Shown: positions 27,357 through 42,533, numbered from the stretch's first letter. The stretch is 64,000 nt of DNA from Tragulus kanchil (GCA_022376925.1 JAIOJX010000026.1:250105330-250169329); one strand, 5' to 3'. The notes: generated by a model not told the origin, from the letters alone. A program made the numbers and translations.

Positions 27357-27640
27357 GGGGCTTCTCTGGTGGTCCAGTGGGTAAAGAGTTCACCTTGCAG
27401 TGCAGGGGGCACCGGTTCAATCCCTGGCCCAGGAAGATCCCACATGCTGCAGAGGGGTTGGACCACTGTGTCCAGTTACTAGTCGGCACTTTGGAGCATG
27501 TGCGCCCAGAGGCTGGTGCTCTGCAACAGGAGAGGTCACTGCAATGGGAGGCCCACACAGGCCAAAGAACAAAGATGGATGAAGATAAATAAATTAAAAA
27601 AAACAAAAACCAATAAAAAGCCAAAAATAAAAAAAAAAAA
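27357..27640 (+). mobile_element. CHR-type SINE nested in L1
   Basis: Head ggggcttctctggtggtcc, internal cccacatgctgcagagg, tail A-rich. Target-site duplication ataatgga at 27349-27356 and 27641-27648. Confidence 0.85.
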
Positions 27641-28504
27641 ATAATGGAAAAGGATACATAAATGAATGTATGTACAGGTATAACTGGATCATTCTGCTTT
27701 AACAGAAATTAATGCAACATTATAAGTCAACTATGCTTCAATTTTTTAAAAAGTTTCTGCATAATCATTTTAAACCACATGATACTCATCTTTAATGACC
27801 TTATCAAAAATGAGTATGCCAACTATAGAAGCACCACTCAAATTAAATCACTGCTAAAAATTTGCGTAGCCGTTACTGATTTCTCTGGCTAAGGGAGAAC
27901 AGCAACTGATTGAGTGATTAAATAAATAAATAAATAAGGTTCATTCTTTCCCCTTCTCTAAGTCCATAAATTCTTAGAGAGGAATTTTTCTGGCCCTTAA
28001 TTATGCTCTAGATCTTCAAGAAAAACTGACCTTCAAATAAGTAGGATTTTTAAAGAACCGTTTACCACTCAAGTGTGAATTTGTAACTCCCACATGCTAG
28101 AGCATTTTTATAGGACTTTTGTGGTTTGAGTGAAAACCATCTACTGTGAGTGGAGACTGAACACATGTTTATAACCCAACCACTGGATGTGTTCACCGCA
28201 CAAGAGAGAAAATGATTAGGGCAAAAGCCTCTCAAGAAACAGCGAAGTCATCCCCCCAGGCACCTGAAGAACTAAAACAAAAGCCTGATCTTCAGGAGGT
28301 AAGCAGTGCTCTGTGAGCCTCCTGAGAGCCAATTCTGGCAAGAAGCAGGTGCCTGGCAGCTCTGACCGCAGAGTGAGTTCCCCACACCATGGAACACAGG
28401 GTTTCAGAGGTTAGGCTCCGGAGCTGATGCCTGTGCGTCCACACGGCTCACCATCCTGAGCTGGGTGACCCCAAATCTGTCACAGAAAATCACTACCTTG
28501 CGGG

Positions 28505-28632
28505 GCTGGGAGGAGGCTCACCAGGGAGGGGGCGTAAGTATACTCACAGCCGATTCACACTGTTGTACGGCAGAGAACGCCACAACATTGTAAAGCAACT
28601 GTCCTCCAATTAAAAGTTAAATGTTTTTAAGA
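28505..28632 (+). mobile_element. L1 3' UTR tail
   Basis: gctgggaggaggctcaccag, cgattcacactgttgtacgg, cacaacattgtaaagcaact, tcctccaattaaaag: a decayed L1 3' terminus. Confidence 0.65.
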
Positions 28633-28649
28633 TTACATAAAACATGAAG

Positions 28650-28800
28650 AAAACTGTCACCTTGGTTTCCTCGTTTAATAAACAGCACCATCCTGTCCCC
28701 CAAAGGGTTACGTGAGAATAAGAGAGTTGTTATAAGAAAAATGCTTCATAAGATGCCTACCAGACAGTGAGTATTCAGGAGTAGCTGGTTACCATTATAG
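28650..28800 (+). mobile_element. MIR-type SINE relic
   Basis: caccttggtttcctcgttta, gggttacgtgagaataagag and ctaccagacagtgagtattc follow the MIR order. Repeated at 29672-29822 by duplication 10. Confidence 0.6.
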
Positions 28801-29035
28801 TTCAAAATAGCTCAGGGTTCAAGTACAACCCCAGATTTCGTAATTTAGTGTCTTTTTCAGGTAGTTTCCTTCACGTCCAGTTGGTCTCGAAAAATTCTGA
28901 TTAAGTGGTGAAGCACTACCTTTTAAGAGCACCGTGGAGGGAGGGTATTATGGATGTACAACGAGCGTACTTAAACCTCACATACATGATTACAATGGTC
29001 ACCTTAATGGATCCTGTACCATAATTTTTTTGTGC

Positions 29036-29375
29036 TATAATCTATTTTAAAAATTTATTAAAGGATAGCCGATATACTATGTTGTGTTAATTTCTGCCAT
29101 ACAGCACAGGAATTCAATTATATATACATTCTTTTTCATAGTCTTCTCCGTTACTGTTTATCACAGGATACAGAATAGAGTTCCCTGTGCTGCAGAGTAG
29201 GACCTTGCTGTTTATCCATTCTGTATATAGTCCCAAACTCCCAGTGCTTCCCTCCACCATCCCCCACCCCCCGCAACCACAAGTCTGTTCTCTACATCTG
29301 TGAGTCTGTGTCGGCTTTATAGATAAGTTTGTGTCGTATTTTAAATTTCACACGTAAGTGATGTCACATGTACAA
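29036..29375 (-). mobile_element. L1 3' UTR, reverse orientation
   Basis: The reverse complement reads as the L1 3' UTR: tcagcaaggtcctac-type segment, cagggaactctattctgtat, gcagaaattaacacaacata and a final taataaa-like tail. Confidence 0.75.
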
Positions 29376-29405
29376 TAATTTTTTTTTTAAAGAGTGTGAG
29401 ATAGT

Positions 29406-29516
29406 GGGAATTCCCTGCTGGTCCAGTGGTTAGGACACAGGATCTTCACTGTCAGGCTGGGTTTAGTCCCTGGTCAGTGAACTAACATCCCAAAATCTGT
29501 GTAGCTTGTTACAAAA
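29406..29516 (+). mobile_element. Old CHR-type SINE
   Basis: gggaattccctgctggtcc, gtggttaggacacaggatct and agtccctggtcagtgaac. Short and diverged. Duplicate at 30428-30538. Confidence 0.7.
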
Positions 29517-30056
29517 AAGTTTTTGGATCGAAATTCCCACTTTAACTCAGCTTCCCTGGTTTTAGTTACGAGGAAAAGGATGCTCAGAGACACACAACTT
29601 TGGCACAGAGTCACACTGTGAGCCTCCAATTAAAAGTTAAATGTTTTTAAGATTACATAAAACATGAAGAAAACTGTCACCTTGGTTTCCTCGTTTAATA
29701 AACAGCACCATCCTGTCCCCCAAAGGGTTACGTGAGAATAAGAGAGTTGTTATAAGAAAAATGCTTCATAAGATGCCTACCAGACAGTGAGTATTCAGGA
29801 GTAGCTGGTTACCATTATAGTTCAAAATAGCTCAGGGTTCAAGTACAACCCCAGATTTCGTAATTTAGTGTCTTTTTCAGGTAGTTTCCTTCACGTCCAG
29901 TTGGTCTCGAAAAATTCTGATTAAGTGGTGAAGCACTACCTTTTAAGAGCACCGTGGAGGGAGGGTATTATGGATGTACAACGAGAACGTACTTAAACCT
30001 CACATACATGATTACAATGGTCACCTTAATGGATCCTGTACCATAATTTTTTTGTG

Positions 30057-30397
30057 CTATAATCTATTTTAAAAATTTATTAAAGGATAGCCGATATACT
30101 ATGTTGTGTTAATTTCTGCCATACAGCACAGGAATTCAATTATATATACATTCTTTTTCATAGTCTTCTCCGTTACTGTTTATCACAGGATACAGAATAG
30201 AGTTCCCTGTGCTGCAGAGTAGGACCTTGCTGTTTATCCATTCTGTATATAGTCCCAAACTCCCAGTGCTTCCCTCCACCATCCCCCACCCCCCGCAACC
30301 ACAAGTCTGTTCTCTACATCTGTGAGTCTGTGTCGGCTTTATAGATAAGTTTGTGTCGTATTTTAAATTTCACACGTAAGTGATGTCACATGTACAA
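30057..30397 (-). mobile_element. L1 3' UTR, reverse orientation (duplicate)
   Basis: Same as 29036-29375, within copy 2 of duplication 10. Confidence 0.75.
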
Positions 30398-30427
30398 TAA
30401 TTTTTTTTTTAAAGAGTGTGAGATAGT

Positions 30428-30538
30428 GGGAATTCCCTGCTGGTCCAGTGGTTAGGACACAGGATCTTCACTGTCAGGCTGGGTTTAGTCCCTGGTCAGT
30501 GAACTAACATCCCAAAATCTGTGTAGCTTGTTACAAAA
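30428..30538 (+). mobile_element. Old CHR-type SINE (duplicate of 29406-29516)
   Basis: The same element in copy 2 of duplication 10. Confidence 0.7.
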
Positions 30539-30830
30539 AAGTTTTTGGATCGAAATTCCCACTTTAACTCAGCTTCCCTGGTTTTAGTTACGAGGAAAAG
30601 GATGCTCAGAGACACACAACTTTGGCACAGAGTCACACTGTGAGCCTCTAATTATGTGAAAGTAGAAATCAACTTCCCAGGCCCCCAACACTGTTTCAAC
30701 CACTGTAACACAGCCTTCCATCATTCACTCATCTGTGGACTTCCGTACCAGACAAGGCGGAAAGGTTGAAATTCAAACTAGTTATTGGGAAGACTGTTTC
30801 AAGGACCCAGGACAGCTAGGGCCCAGAAGA

Positions 30831-30856
30831 GTGTGTGTGTGTGTGTGTGTGTGTGT
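30831..30856. repeat. (GT)n microsatellite
   Basis: Thirteen GT units, single copy, just right of duplication 10. Confidence 0.95.
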
Positions 30857-31744
30857 AATTATGCGTTTCTTGGGAGCTAGAGTTGGCAGTACTCAGCGGT
30901 GGGAGAAATCATAATCTCATATTCAAAACAAAATGCTCTTCTGATATAAAAGAATATGATCACAGAAATCCTTAAAACCTGTCTGTCCAAAAACTGCTAA
31001 AAAAGAAGTTAAACCAACAAAGGTGGTACATTTCTCACAAGCCTTCTCAACTAAAGGGGCTGACGACACAGTAAAATTAATCCACATAGTTATAATTACA
31101 ATGACGGTAACAAGGTCCTGTGAATTCAGAATTTCTGCGGATCATTCAGGAATAAGACGTGGACAGTGTTTTTTGCCTTCTGTGATCACACTGAAGAAAC
31201 CTAACTTCTCTCACATGAATCATATTGCAAAGGTGACTTACAAATTTCCTGCATGATTAAATCCAATTTAGTCAATATTTACTGAGCACCTACCACGTGC
31301 AAGGAATTATGTCCAGGATTGGGTGTGAAAGCAAAAACCATGGAAATAAATTCTTGCCCTGGGTGTACAGTGGAGTGGTGTCGCAGGTATTTAAGTCAAG
31401 TGCATGGACAAAGCACCTGTCTGCATAGCACGGAGCCATCTAGAGTGTTCTGCTCAGTGAGCCCATGAGAAGAGAGGGGCTTCCTTCAGTGAGCCTCAGA
31501 TCCCAGGTGCTTCTCAGAGTCCGTGCACCTGCCCATTAAGAGTAATTCTGCTGTTCAAAGGTAAGTCCAATCAGTGCTCTGTTACTCAACTCCGGTCTCT
31601 TCTAGTATCAGAAGAAAAGCTGGGACATTTCAAGGTAATTTTGACTGTGGTGAATTTTCACCTCACACTCTGACTCTTGAATCTAAGAAGCAATCACTTG
31701 AGCTAATAACTACCACGTGGTGAAGAGTGGACCATCCAGTGAGA

Positions 31745-31950
31745 TTCTCAGCTCCATTATTTAACCTGCTGAGTGATGTTAACCTTTCTGTACCTCAGTT
31801 ACCTGATCAGTTACAATTGGGAAACAGGAGTATCTACTGTCTCATAATCATGATGAAGACGGTCATCATGAGAAAATGCACATGACACAGAGCAATGCTT
31901 CCTGCATAGTAAAGAGTCATTACTGTTGTTACATACTAACTGCAACACAA
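31745..31950 (+). mobile_element. MIR-type SINE relic
   Basis: aacctttctgtacctcagtt, gatcagttacaattgggaaa, gcatagtaaagagtcattac: the clear MIR order, without a tail. Confidence 0.65.
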
Positions 31951-33302
31951 GGCAGAGTTATACAGCAGAAGTGTAAGTGCAGCAGGGCAGAAGAGCACAG
32001 GTAAATCCCTTGGGAGACTCGGGAAGGGAACTGAGAAGCTTTGATGGAGGAAGGGCTGGCTAGAGGGGGCGATGGGGATAGTGGGTGAATAAGAGCCACC
32101 TGAACAAAGGCACGGACAATCCCAAGGAATGACGAATATCAGAAGAGGCTGCACGTGGGCATGTTGTGGAAGAAAGCAGCAGAGACCCCTTGAGACACCA
32201 AATAGTCTAGAATGCCGGGCTCAGACGTCACAAATGTTGCAAGCAATGTGGGAGTCAAAGACATCTTGAGCAGAAGTGTCTCAGCTCCCTAATGGAGGAT
32301 AATTTAGTGTCACCAGATGGACTTGGAAGGGAAGGCCAACCGCAAAGACATGAGTGAGGAAGACTAGGTGATGCCCAGGGCCCAGGGGGAAGGGAAGAGG
32401 AGAAAATGACACCACAAACTGAGATAGTTCTGAGATAGAACATACCACTAAACGAGTCAAGCTTTGGACAACTATCAAACCATGAATTGCAGACAACTAG
32501 ACTGAGGCTTAATACTCCACTGGCAGTACTGGAATAGAAATAAATTCTAGCAACAGCCTTCCTATAAGCCAAACCCAATCCAATAGCCATGATGTAGCCA
32601 ATACTCTCCTACAATAAAGAGTCGAATTCTACAGGAACTTCAGATTTACTCTTACAGAAGCACTCGAGGCCACATTCCTCACACATGTATTAGTAATAAA
32701 CACATCTAGAGAAACTTCAAAAAACAAAGAAGTTGACAGGCTAAAGGAATATTGTAACCCTTTATACTTCCATAGCAGTATTTCAATTGGCTGTTCACAT
32801 GTTTCACAAATGTTTCCAAGCTTTAGTTTCCAAATTAAAATGTATGCTAAATCCCTTTCTAAATCTGGGCTTTAAAAAGCAGTGCCTTGTTTGAAGGAAT
32901 GTGCATTTAATTATGATGTCCCTGGGAGCTATGAATCTCTAGGAAATCGTCCAAAGCTCTTTCTTAGCTTGATTCAAGTAATAAATATTCAAAAAGGGTG
33001 GGGTAAGCAGAACTATGAAGGAAGCCTTGAAGTGAACAATATGGGGCAAATTTTTGTTATTTAAATAACAACCTGGAGAGGAAGACTTAGCAATAACAAT
33101 TTCCTTTTCATCATCCAGAGAATCTTCAAACTTAGCTTCTCTAAAGATTTAAACAAGAGATTGGTGTGAAAAGAAAATTGAACAGTGTACAAATGCTGAC
33201 GGTCCCTATGTCACCATCCCTATGTCACCGTTCAGGAGAGACTTGCAAATTCACACACGCATCCAATCAGAGAACGCCAAGGCAGGCAGTTATTTCTTTC
33301 TA

Positions 33303-33539
<237 letters not shown>

Positions 33540-33596
33540 TTAACTTCGTGCTGGTGGATCTCAACTACTCCCATGGAAAGCCACAACCAGGGGGTG

Positions 33597-33650
33597 TATT
33601 GGGTTGGCCAGAGAGTTCATCTGGGTGTTTCTGTAAAATGTAACGACCAA
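33597..33650 (+). mobile_element. Mariner-type MITE end
   Basis: TA followed by ttgggttggccagagagttc and tgtttctgtaaaatgtaacg matches the terminal inverted repeat and start of short ruminant mariner hairpin elements. The second arm is not seen. Duplicated at 34669-34722. Confidence 0.65.
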
Positions 33651-34374
33651 CCTGATAAACACCACTACCTTTCGCTTATAAAGACATCCAAAAGCTAGGT
33701 GGAAACAACCTCTCTCAGCCACCCTATGGTGATATCACATTAAATATGCTCAGAACCTGCCTTTGTACAATGAGCCTCTAATTACAAAGATTACACTTAC
33801 ATTCCTCTCGTAAAAGGTATCAAACGCATATGGTCTGTGAAAGCACATGGAACTTAGAAACTGGTACAGATTAGCAGACTTCAGTGCTGATGAAAACCAA
33901 AAAAACGTGTCTGTGGCTAAACTGAACAGCTTACATGATTCCTTACCCTTCATCAAGGATCAACACAGGCATTTCCTAAGAATCAACGGCAAACTGGTTT
34001 TTAGGTGTGTGTTCTGAAATCGTCCAAAGCTCTTTCTTAGCTTGATTCAAGTAATAAATATTCAAAAGGGTGGGGTAAGCAGAACTATGAAGGAAGCCTT
34101 GAAGTGAACAATATGGGGCAAATTTTTGTTATTTAAATAACAACCTGGAGAGGAAGACTTAGCAATAACAATTTCCTTTTCATCATCCAGAGAATCTTCA
34201 AACTTAGCTTCTCTAAAGATTTAAACAAGAGATTGGTGTGAAAAGAAAATTGAACAGTGTACAAATGCTGACGGTCCCTATGTCACCATCCCTATGTCAC
34301 CGTTCAGGAGAGACTTGCAAATTCACACACGCATCCAATCAGAGAACGCCAAGGCAGGCAGTTATTTCTTTCTA

Positions 34375-34611
<237 letters not shown>

Positions 34612-34668
34612 TTAACTTCGTGCTGGTGGATCTCAACTACTCCCATGGAAAGCCACAACCAGGGGGTG

Positions 34669-34722
34669 TATTGGGTTGGCCAGAGAGTTCATCTGGGTGT
34701 TTCTGTAAAATGTAACGACCAA
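34669..34722 (+). mobile_element. Mariner-type MITE end (duplicate)
   Basis: The same element in copy 2 of duplication 11. Confidence 0.65.
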
Positions 34723-34960
34723 CCTGATAAACACCACTACCTTTCGCTTATAAAGACATCCAAAAGCTAGGTGGAAACAACCTCTCTCAGCCACCCTATG
34801 GTGATATCACATTAAATATGCTCAGAACCTGCCTTTGTACAATGAGCCTCTAATTACAAAGATTACACTTACATTCCTCTCGTAAAAGGTATCAAACGCA
34901 TATGGTCTGTGAAAGCACATGGAACTTAGAAACTGGTACAGATTAGCAGACTTCAGTGCT

Positions 34961-37145
34961 GATGAAAACCAAAAAAACGTGTCTGTGGCTAAACTGAACA
35001 GCTTACATGATTCCTTACCCTTCATCAAGGATCAACACAGGCATTTCCTAAGAATCCAAACTGGTGAATTTACATATGCTGTTTTTCACAAATGAGACTA
35101 TTAAATTTAAGGTGTGTGTTCTGAAAGATTTTGAGATATGTGTACACAGGTACGCACACACAAAACTGGTGTAGGAGATCGACAGGCGGCCACTGCCATT
35201 TGTAAAGGATTTCTTGGCAGAGGATGTATTTCAAAAGAGGACTTGCAAAGTCTTAAACACATAATCCCAGAACAGTCCTGATCTGACACTGGTTTAAGGG
35301 CATTCACACGTGAGAGTCCCAGACACAAGAGGGCGACGCTGAAAAGGCCACTTGGAGAAAACATTTTCACAGCACGAAGACTAACTACGGTCTGATCTAC
35401 AGAGTACAGCCCCGGCACGACTGGCTGTTTGTCAATGACAGGCTCCTGCTTCCGTTCTTCTCCTTAATTACTGGTAGGTGATCAGGAAGGTGAGGTGGAG
35501 GAGAGAATTACCATCTGACCATAGAGATCAACACTAGGTATAATCAGACCGACGCAGCACCTAGGAAGCAGTGCAGCGGGAGATACGACTTGCAGAGCAG
35601 TGGGGCTTTCCACCAAGGCAAGGGCTGTTGGAATCTCAGCTGGCAGTGAGCAGCTGCAGCACCACCTGCAGATACAGGACTACAGCTCTTTGCTGGAAAA
35701 CTGAGCTGCCGAGAACCCAAACATGGAGAGGGAAAACATGTCTGTCCAGGAGATTCTGTCCTAAAACATAATCAAAACGGCTTAGTCTAGATTCCCTTAC
35801 AATAAGCAGTGTCCCTACTGCATAGCTATGATGAATCCAAAAGGGTGTTAAATGAACCCAGTGAGTGGTCTCTGTGGGCCATGATCAAGTCACAAACATC
35901 CTATTGGGTGCAGGATTAATTTGAAGTCACGGCAATTGACCAGCATTTGTAGTTTAAGATGAAGACCGATGCTAAGATCCAGAAAAGCGGCTGCTACAAA
36001 ATACAACGCTACTTTTTCCTGCTTTGGGTTCCATTCGGTATCTTTATTTCAGTCTGATGAAACAAAAAAAAACGTGTCTGTGGCTAAACTGAACAGCTTA
36101 CATGATTCCTTACCCTTCATCAAGGATCAACACAGGCATTTCCTAAGAATCCAAACTGGTGAATTTACATATGCTGTTTTTCACAAATGAGACTATTAAA
36201 TTTAAGGTGTGTGTTCTGAAAGATTTTGAGATATGTGTACACAGGTACGCACACACAAAACTGGTGTAGGAGATCGACAGGCGGCCACTGCCATTTGTAA
36301 AGGATTTCTTGGCAGAGGATGTATTTCAAAAGAGGACTTGCAAAGTCTTAAACACATAATCCCAGAACAGTCCTGATCTGACACTGGTTTAAGGGCATTC
36401 ACACGTGAGAGTCCCAGACACAAGAGGGCGACGCTGAAAAGGCCACTTGGAGAAAACATTTTCACAGCACGAAGACTAACTACGGTCTGATCTACAGAGT
36501 ACAGCCCCGGCACGACTGGCTGTTTGTCAATGACAGGCTCCTGCTTCCGTTCTTCTCCTTAATTACTGGTAGGTGATCAGGAAGGTGAGGTGGAGGAGAG
36601 AATTACCATCTGACCATAGAGATCAACACTAGGTATAATCAGACCGACGCAGCACCTAGGAAGCAGTGCAGCGGGAGATACGACTTGCAGAGCAGTGGGG
36701 CTTTCCACCAAGGCAAGGGCTGTTGGAATCTCAGCTGGCAGTGAGCAGCTGCAGCACCACCTGCAGATACAGGACTACAGCTCTTTGCTGGAAAACTGAG
36801 CTGCCGAGAACCCAAACATGGAGAGGGAAAACATGTCTGTCCAGGAGATTCTGTCCTAAAACATAATCAAAACGGCTTAGTCTAGATTCCCTTACAATAA
36901 GCAGTGTCCCTACTGCATAGCTATGATGAATCCAAAAGGGTGTTAAATGAACCCAGTGAGTGGTCTCTGTGGGCCATGATCAAGTCACAAACATCCTATT
37001 GGGTGCAGGATTAATTTGAAGTCACGGCAATTGACCAGCATTTGTAGTTTAAGATGAAGACCGATGCTAAGATCCAGAAAATCGGCTGCTACAAAATGCA
37101 ACGCTACTTTTTTCCTGCTTTGGGTTCCATTCGGTATCTTTATTT
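34961..37145. repeat. Tandem direct duplication 12 (about 1095 bp unit)
   Basis: Copies 34961-36049 and 36057-37145. Small substitutions and a T-run indel appear only near the end of copy 1 (agcggct against atcggct; atacaac against atgcaac). Confidence 0.96.
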
Positions 37146-38971
37146 GCCCTTTGTCCTCATATTCTCATTAGGAAGGAGAGAAAAAATATCCCAGAGCATT
37201 GTGGACATTACTACACAGTGAAATCCTTTTTTATAAAGGGAGCAGAGACAGATGTCAGCGTAAGTAGACAGAATTGAAACAGGAACCTACTTCAGTGCTT
37301 TTCAAAAGCTTTTAAGTTGTCAAATGCTTTTTGCAAATGCGACCTTATGCAGAAATCCCTGAAAACAGAAGCAGAGCTGCCCTAAAGTCTTGGTCATGGA
37401 GACCCAAAAGGGGGTGCTTTAGCACCTGAAATTTAGAGGTTCATTGATCACCATTTATAACAAATGATCTAGTTCAACTTCCTATGGTTTTTGAACCAAA
37501 AATAGCATAGTATTCAAACAGTTCACAGCTTGTATTTTTGTCCAAGACTATATGAACACTAACTAGAAGCTACTGAAACACATGGCTGTTTAGCATTACA
37601 CCAATAAAATGATATAAGTAAACAAACTATTTCAAAAAATGCTGGAGAAATCTATACCACCACAAACAGTATGTATTTTTAAATATGCAATATTACTTTG
37701 TCCTTGGGACTCTGGAATCCACCTCTGAGGGCTAGTCTTGAGGGCTGCTGCCCTGTGAAATGCTGAGGGGCCATCAGACAAGGGGGCTGTAGGGGGAATA
37801 CCGCCCTTCTCTGCCTTCTAACCCCTACCCAGGTACCCTGGTTCATAACAAAGGGTTTGCTGACACAAGGAACAACCCTGGTTGTAAGCAGTGAGCACAT
37901 GTCTGTCCAGGAGATTCTGTCCTAAAACATAATCAAAACGGCTTAGTCTAGATTCCCTTACAATAAGCAGTGTCCCTACTGCATAGCTATGATGAATCCA
38001 AAAGGGTGTTAAATGAACCCAGTGAGTGGTCTCTGTGGGCCATGATCAAGTCACAAACATCCTATTGGGTGCAGGATTAATTTGAAGTCACGGCAATTGA
38101 CCAGCATTTGTAGTTTAAGATGAAGACCGATGCTAAGATCCAGAAAATCGGCTGCTACAAAATGCAACGCTACTTTTTTCCTGCTTTGGGTTCCATTCGG
38201 TATCTTTATTTGCCCTTTGTCCTCATATTCTCATTAGGAAGGAGAGAAAAAATATCCCAGAGCATTGTGGACATTACTACACAGTGAAATCCTTTTTTAT
38301 AAAGGGAGCAGAGACAGATGTCAGCGTAAGTAGACAGAATTGAAACAGGAACCTACTTCAGTGCTTTTCAAAAGCTTTTAAGTTGTCAAATGCTTTTTGC
38401 AAATGCGACCTTATGCAGAAATCCCTGAAAACAGAAGCAGAGCTGCCCTAAAGTCTCGGTCATGGAGACCCAAAAGGGGGTGCTTTAGCACCTGAAATTT
38501 AGAGGTTCATTGATCACCATTTATAACAAATGATCTAGTTCAACTTCCTATGGTTTTTGAACCAAAAATAGCATAGTATTCAAACAGTTCACAGCTTGTA
38601 TTTTTGTCCAAGACTATATGAACACTAACTAGAAGCTACTGAAACACATGGCTGTTTAGCATTACACCAATAAAATGATATAAGTAAACAAACTATTTCA
38701 AAAAATGCTGGAGAAATCTATACCACCACAAACAGTATGTATTTTTAAATATGCAATATTACTTTGTCCTTGGGACTCTGGAATCCACCTCTGAGGGCTA
38801 GTCTTGAGGGCTGCTGCCCTGTGAAATGCTGAGGGGCCATCAGACAAGGGGGCTGTAGGGGGAATACCGCCCTTCTCTGCCTTCTAACCCCTACCCAGGT
38901 ACCCTGGTTCATAATCAAATAGGGTGTTAGCTGACACAAGGGAACAACCCTGGTTGTAAGCAGTGAGCACA
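36831..38971. repeat. Tandem direct duplication 13 (about 1066 bp unit)
   Basis: Copies 36831-37900 and 37897-38971. The last 60 bp of copy 1 lack several bases that copy 2 has (cataacaaaggg against cataatcaaataggg). Confidence 0.97.
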
Positions 38972-40978
38972 CTGGGAGTTTGTCCACTTTTAATTTCCCT
39001 ACTCACAGTCCACCATGGAGAAGTAACATGAAGTGGGAGTTCAGAAACAGTCCCAGCGGCTACAGACAGAGAGAGAAGGCCGCAGGCTCCTGCCAGCCCC
39101 CTGTGTTCCTGAAGGCGGCAGCTGCTGGTTTTACTACGTCTGCCCACCTGCCTTCACTGCTGCATGTGGGTAGGTCTTGGGTTATATAAAAAGTTCAGAT
39201 AGCAGCCAAGTGGTAAAGCAGCCCGTGACAGCCAACCACCCACCAAAAGCAAAAGATGAGATAGCAGAGGTTGCAAAGTCAGTCCTACCCCCCTAACTGG
39301 GAAAAATAAGAGGAGCGTGTGGAGACGTTTCTAATCCATTGCTGCTACTGTGGCCATCCCTGCGTACCATGTAAAGTAGAAATTAATGAAAACTGTCATG
39401 TGACTTGCAAATGTCCAAATCATAAAATGAAAACTAATAAAAATCAGGACTTTTTAAAAAAAAACAAAACAAAACACACTGCACCATCTTCCGAGAGGGC
39501 CATCCAGCTATATATAAGACAAGCCATGAAAAAAATCACAGATTTAACCTGGGATCCCCAATTCCTAGAAATTTATTCTGTTTACTCAAAAGAAGCAATG
39601 TGTGCAAATTTTTTTCAAGCAGTACTGTTAAAGTTATTGCTCAACAGACAACTGCACAATCATTCAAGTACCTGTGATGTGTACAAATACATGAAAATGT
39701 GTATGAGCTTAAAGCTGAAAACAGGGACATAGATTACATACAGTGTGATTACATCTCTATACAAAAGTTCCAATACTGAGGGGAAAAAGTGGTGATAGGC
39801 CACAGAGAAAGGTACAAGGCTTATTTAAATAAAAGAGTTATAAGGGTAGCTTTGGCAAATTCAATTTTTTTTTTTTTAAGCCACCTCTGAGGGCTAGTCT
39901 TGAGGGCTGCTGCCCTGTGAAATGCTGAGGGGCCATCAGACAAGGGGGCTGTAGGGGGAATACCGCCCTTCTCTGCCTTCTAACCCCTACCCAGGTACCC
40001 TGGTTCATAATCAAATAGGGTGTTAGCTGACACAAGGGAACAACCCTGGTTGTAAGCAGTGAGCACACTGGGAGTTTGTCCACTTTTAATTTCCCTACTC
40101 ACAGTCCACCATGGAGAAGTAACATGAAGTGGGAGTTCAGAAACAGTCCCAGCGGCTACAGACAGAGAGAGAAGGCCGCAGGCTCCTGCCAGCCCCCTGT
40201 GTTCCTGAAGGCGGCAGCTGCTGGTTTTACTACGTCTGCCCACCTGCCTTCACTGCTGCATGTGGGTAGGTCTTGGGTTATATAAAAAGTTCAGATAGCA
40301 GCCAAGTGGTAAAGCAGCCCGTGACAGCCAACCACCCACCAAAAGCAAAAGATGAGATAGCAGAGGTTGCAAAGTCAGTCCTACCCCCCTAACTGGGAAA
40401 AATAAGAGGAGCGTGTGGAGACGTTTCTAATCCATTGCTGCTACTGTGGCCATCCCTGCGTACCATGTAAAGTAGAAATTAATGAAAACTGTCATGTGAC
40501 TTGCAAATGTCCAAATCATAAAATGAAAACTAATAAAAATCAGGACTTTTTAAAAAAAAACAAAACAAAACACACTGCACCATCTTCCGAGAGGGCCATC
40601 CAGCTATATATAAGACAAGCCATGAAAAAAATCACAGATTTAACCTGGGATCCCCAATTCCTAGAAATTTATTCTGTTTACTCAAAAGAAGCAATGTGTG
40701 CAAATTTTTTTCAAGCAGTACTGTTAAAGTTATTGCTCAACAGACAACTGCACAATCATTCAAGTACCTGTGATGTGTACAAATACATGAAAATGTGTAT
40801 GAGCTTAAAGCTGAAAACAGGGACATAGATTACATACAGTGTGATTACATCTCTATACAAAAGTTCCAATACTGAGGGGAAAAAGTGGTGATAGGCCACA
40901 GAGAAAGGTACAAGGCTTATTTAAATAAAAGAGTTATAAGGGTAGCTTTGGCAAATTCAATTTTTTTTTTTTTAAGCC
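38785..40978. repeat. Tandem direct duplication 14 (about 1096 bp unit)
   Basis: Copies 38785-39882 and 39881-40978. Copy 1 ends in a T-run followed by AAGCCA and jumps to the start of copy 2. Essentially identical otherwise. Confidence 0.97.
39545..39790 (+). mobile_element. Possible ancient L1/HAL1 3' fragment
   Basis: gatccccaattcctagaaat, then ttattgctcaacagacaact and ttacatacagtgtgattaca recall the same old LINE region as 13030-13480. Strongly decayed. Repeated at 40641-40886. Confidence 0.4.
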
Positions 40979-41274
40979 AGGGCCAAAATGAGAAGGTAGC
41001 AAATTACAATCAGTAAGTGTATTGTCCCCAAATCAACTTACCTCAGATTTACCAATGCCTGTGGTCAGGAACAGCCATATTAATTCATTTTCAAGCATTG
41101 CCAACATCCTGAAGGGTCTACTTAACACTGAAAGCTTTTGACTAGGCATTGTCTTATCCTCACTAGTGGCAGACTACTTTGAAAAGAACTTTACCAAGTT
41201 CAAGGGCTCCAACAGGGCTACCTCACACCTCCTGACGTTTAACAAGCAAGAGGCAACAAGAAGCAGATTCTCTA

Positions 41275-42533
<1,259 letters not shown>

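Larger units (their letters stand above)
27045..27745 (+). mobile_element. L1 3' UTR split by two nested SINEs
   Basis: The L1 3' UTR can be read as three pieces: 27045-27078 (gctacaacaaggtcctattg), 27301-27356 (agggaactatattcaatatc, taaaccataatgga) and 27641-27745 (ending caactatgcttcaa). The gaps are exactly a Bov-tA and a CHR-type SINE, each with target-site duplications, giving the order of insertion. Confidence 0.75.
28603..30648. repeat. Tandem direct duplication 10 (about 1021 bp unit)
   Basis: Copies 28603-29624 and 29623-30648. Joining occurs within the shared word GCCTC. A 2-bp difference (gagcgtac against gagaacgtac) is near 28965/29985. It contains a MIR, a minus-strand L1 3' UTR and an old CHR-type SINE. 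Confidence 0.97.
30649..32942. other. Unduplicated intronic segment
   Basis: Contains (GT)13 and a MIR relic. The frames at 32255-32590 have no recognisable domain and no splice-supported context. Confidence 0.55.

Noticed and set aside
32255..32590. 111-residue minus-strand frame
   Set aside because: No recognisable family and low-complexity composition; likely a chance frame in intron.
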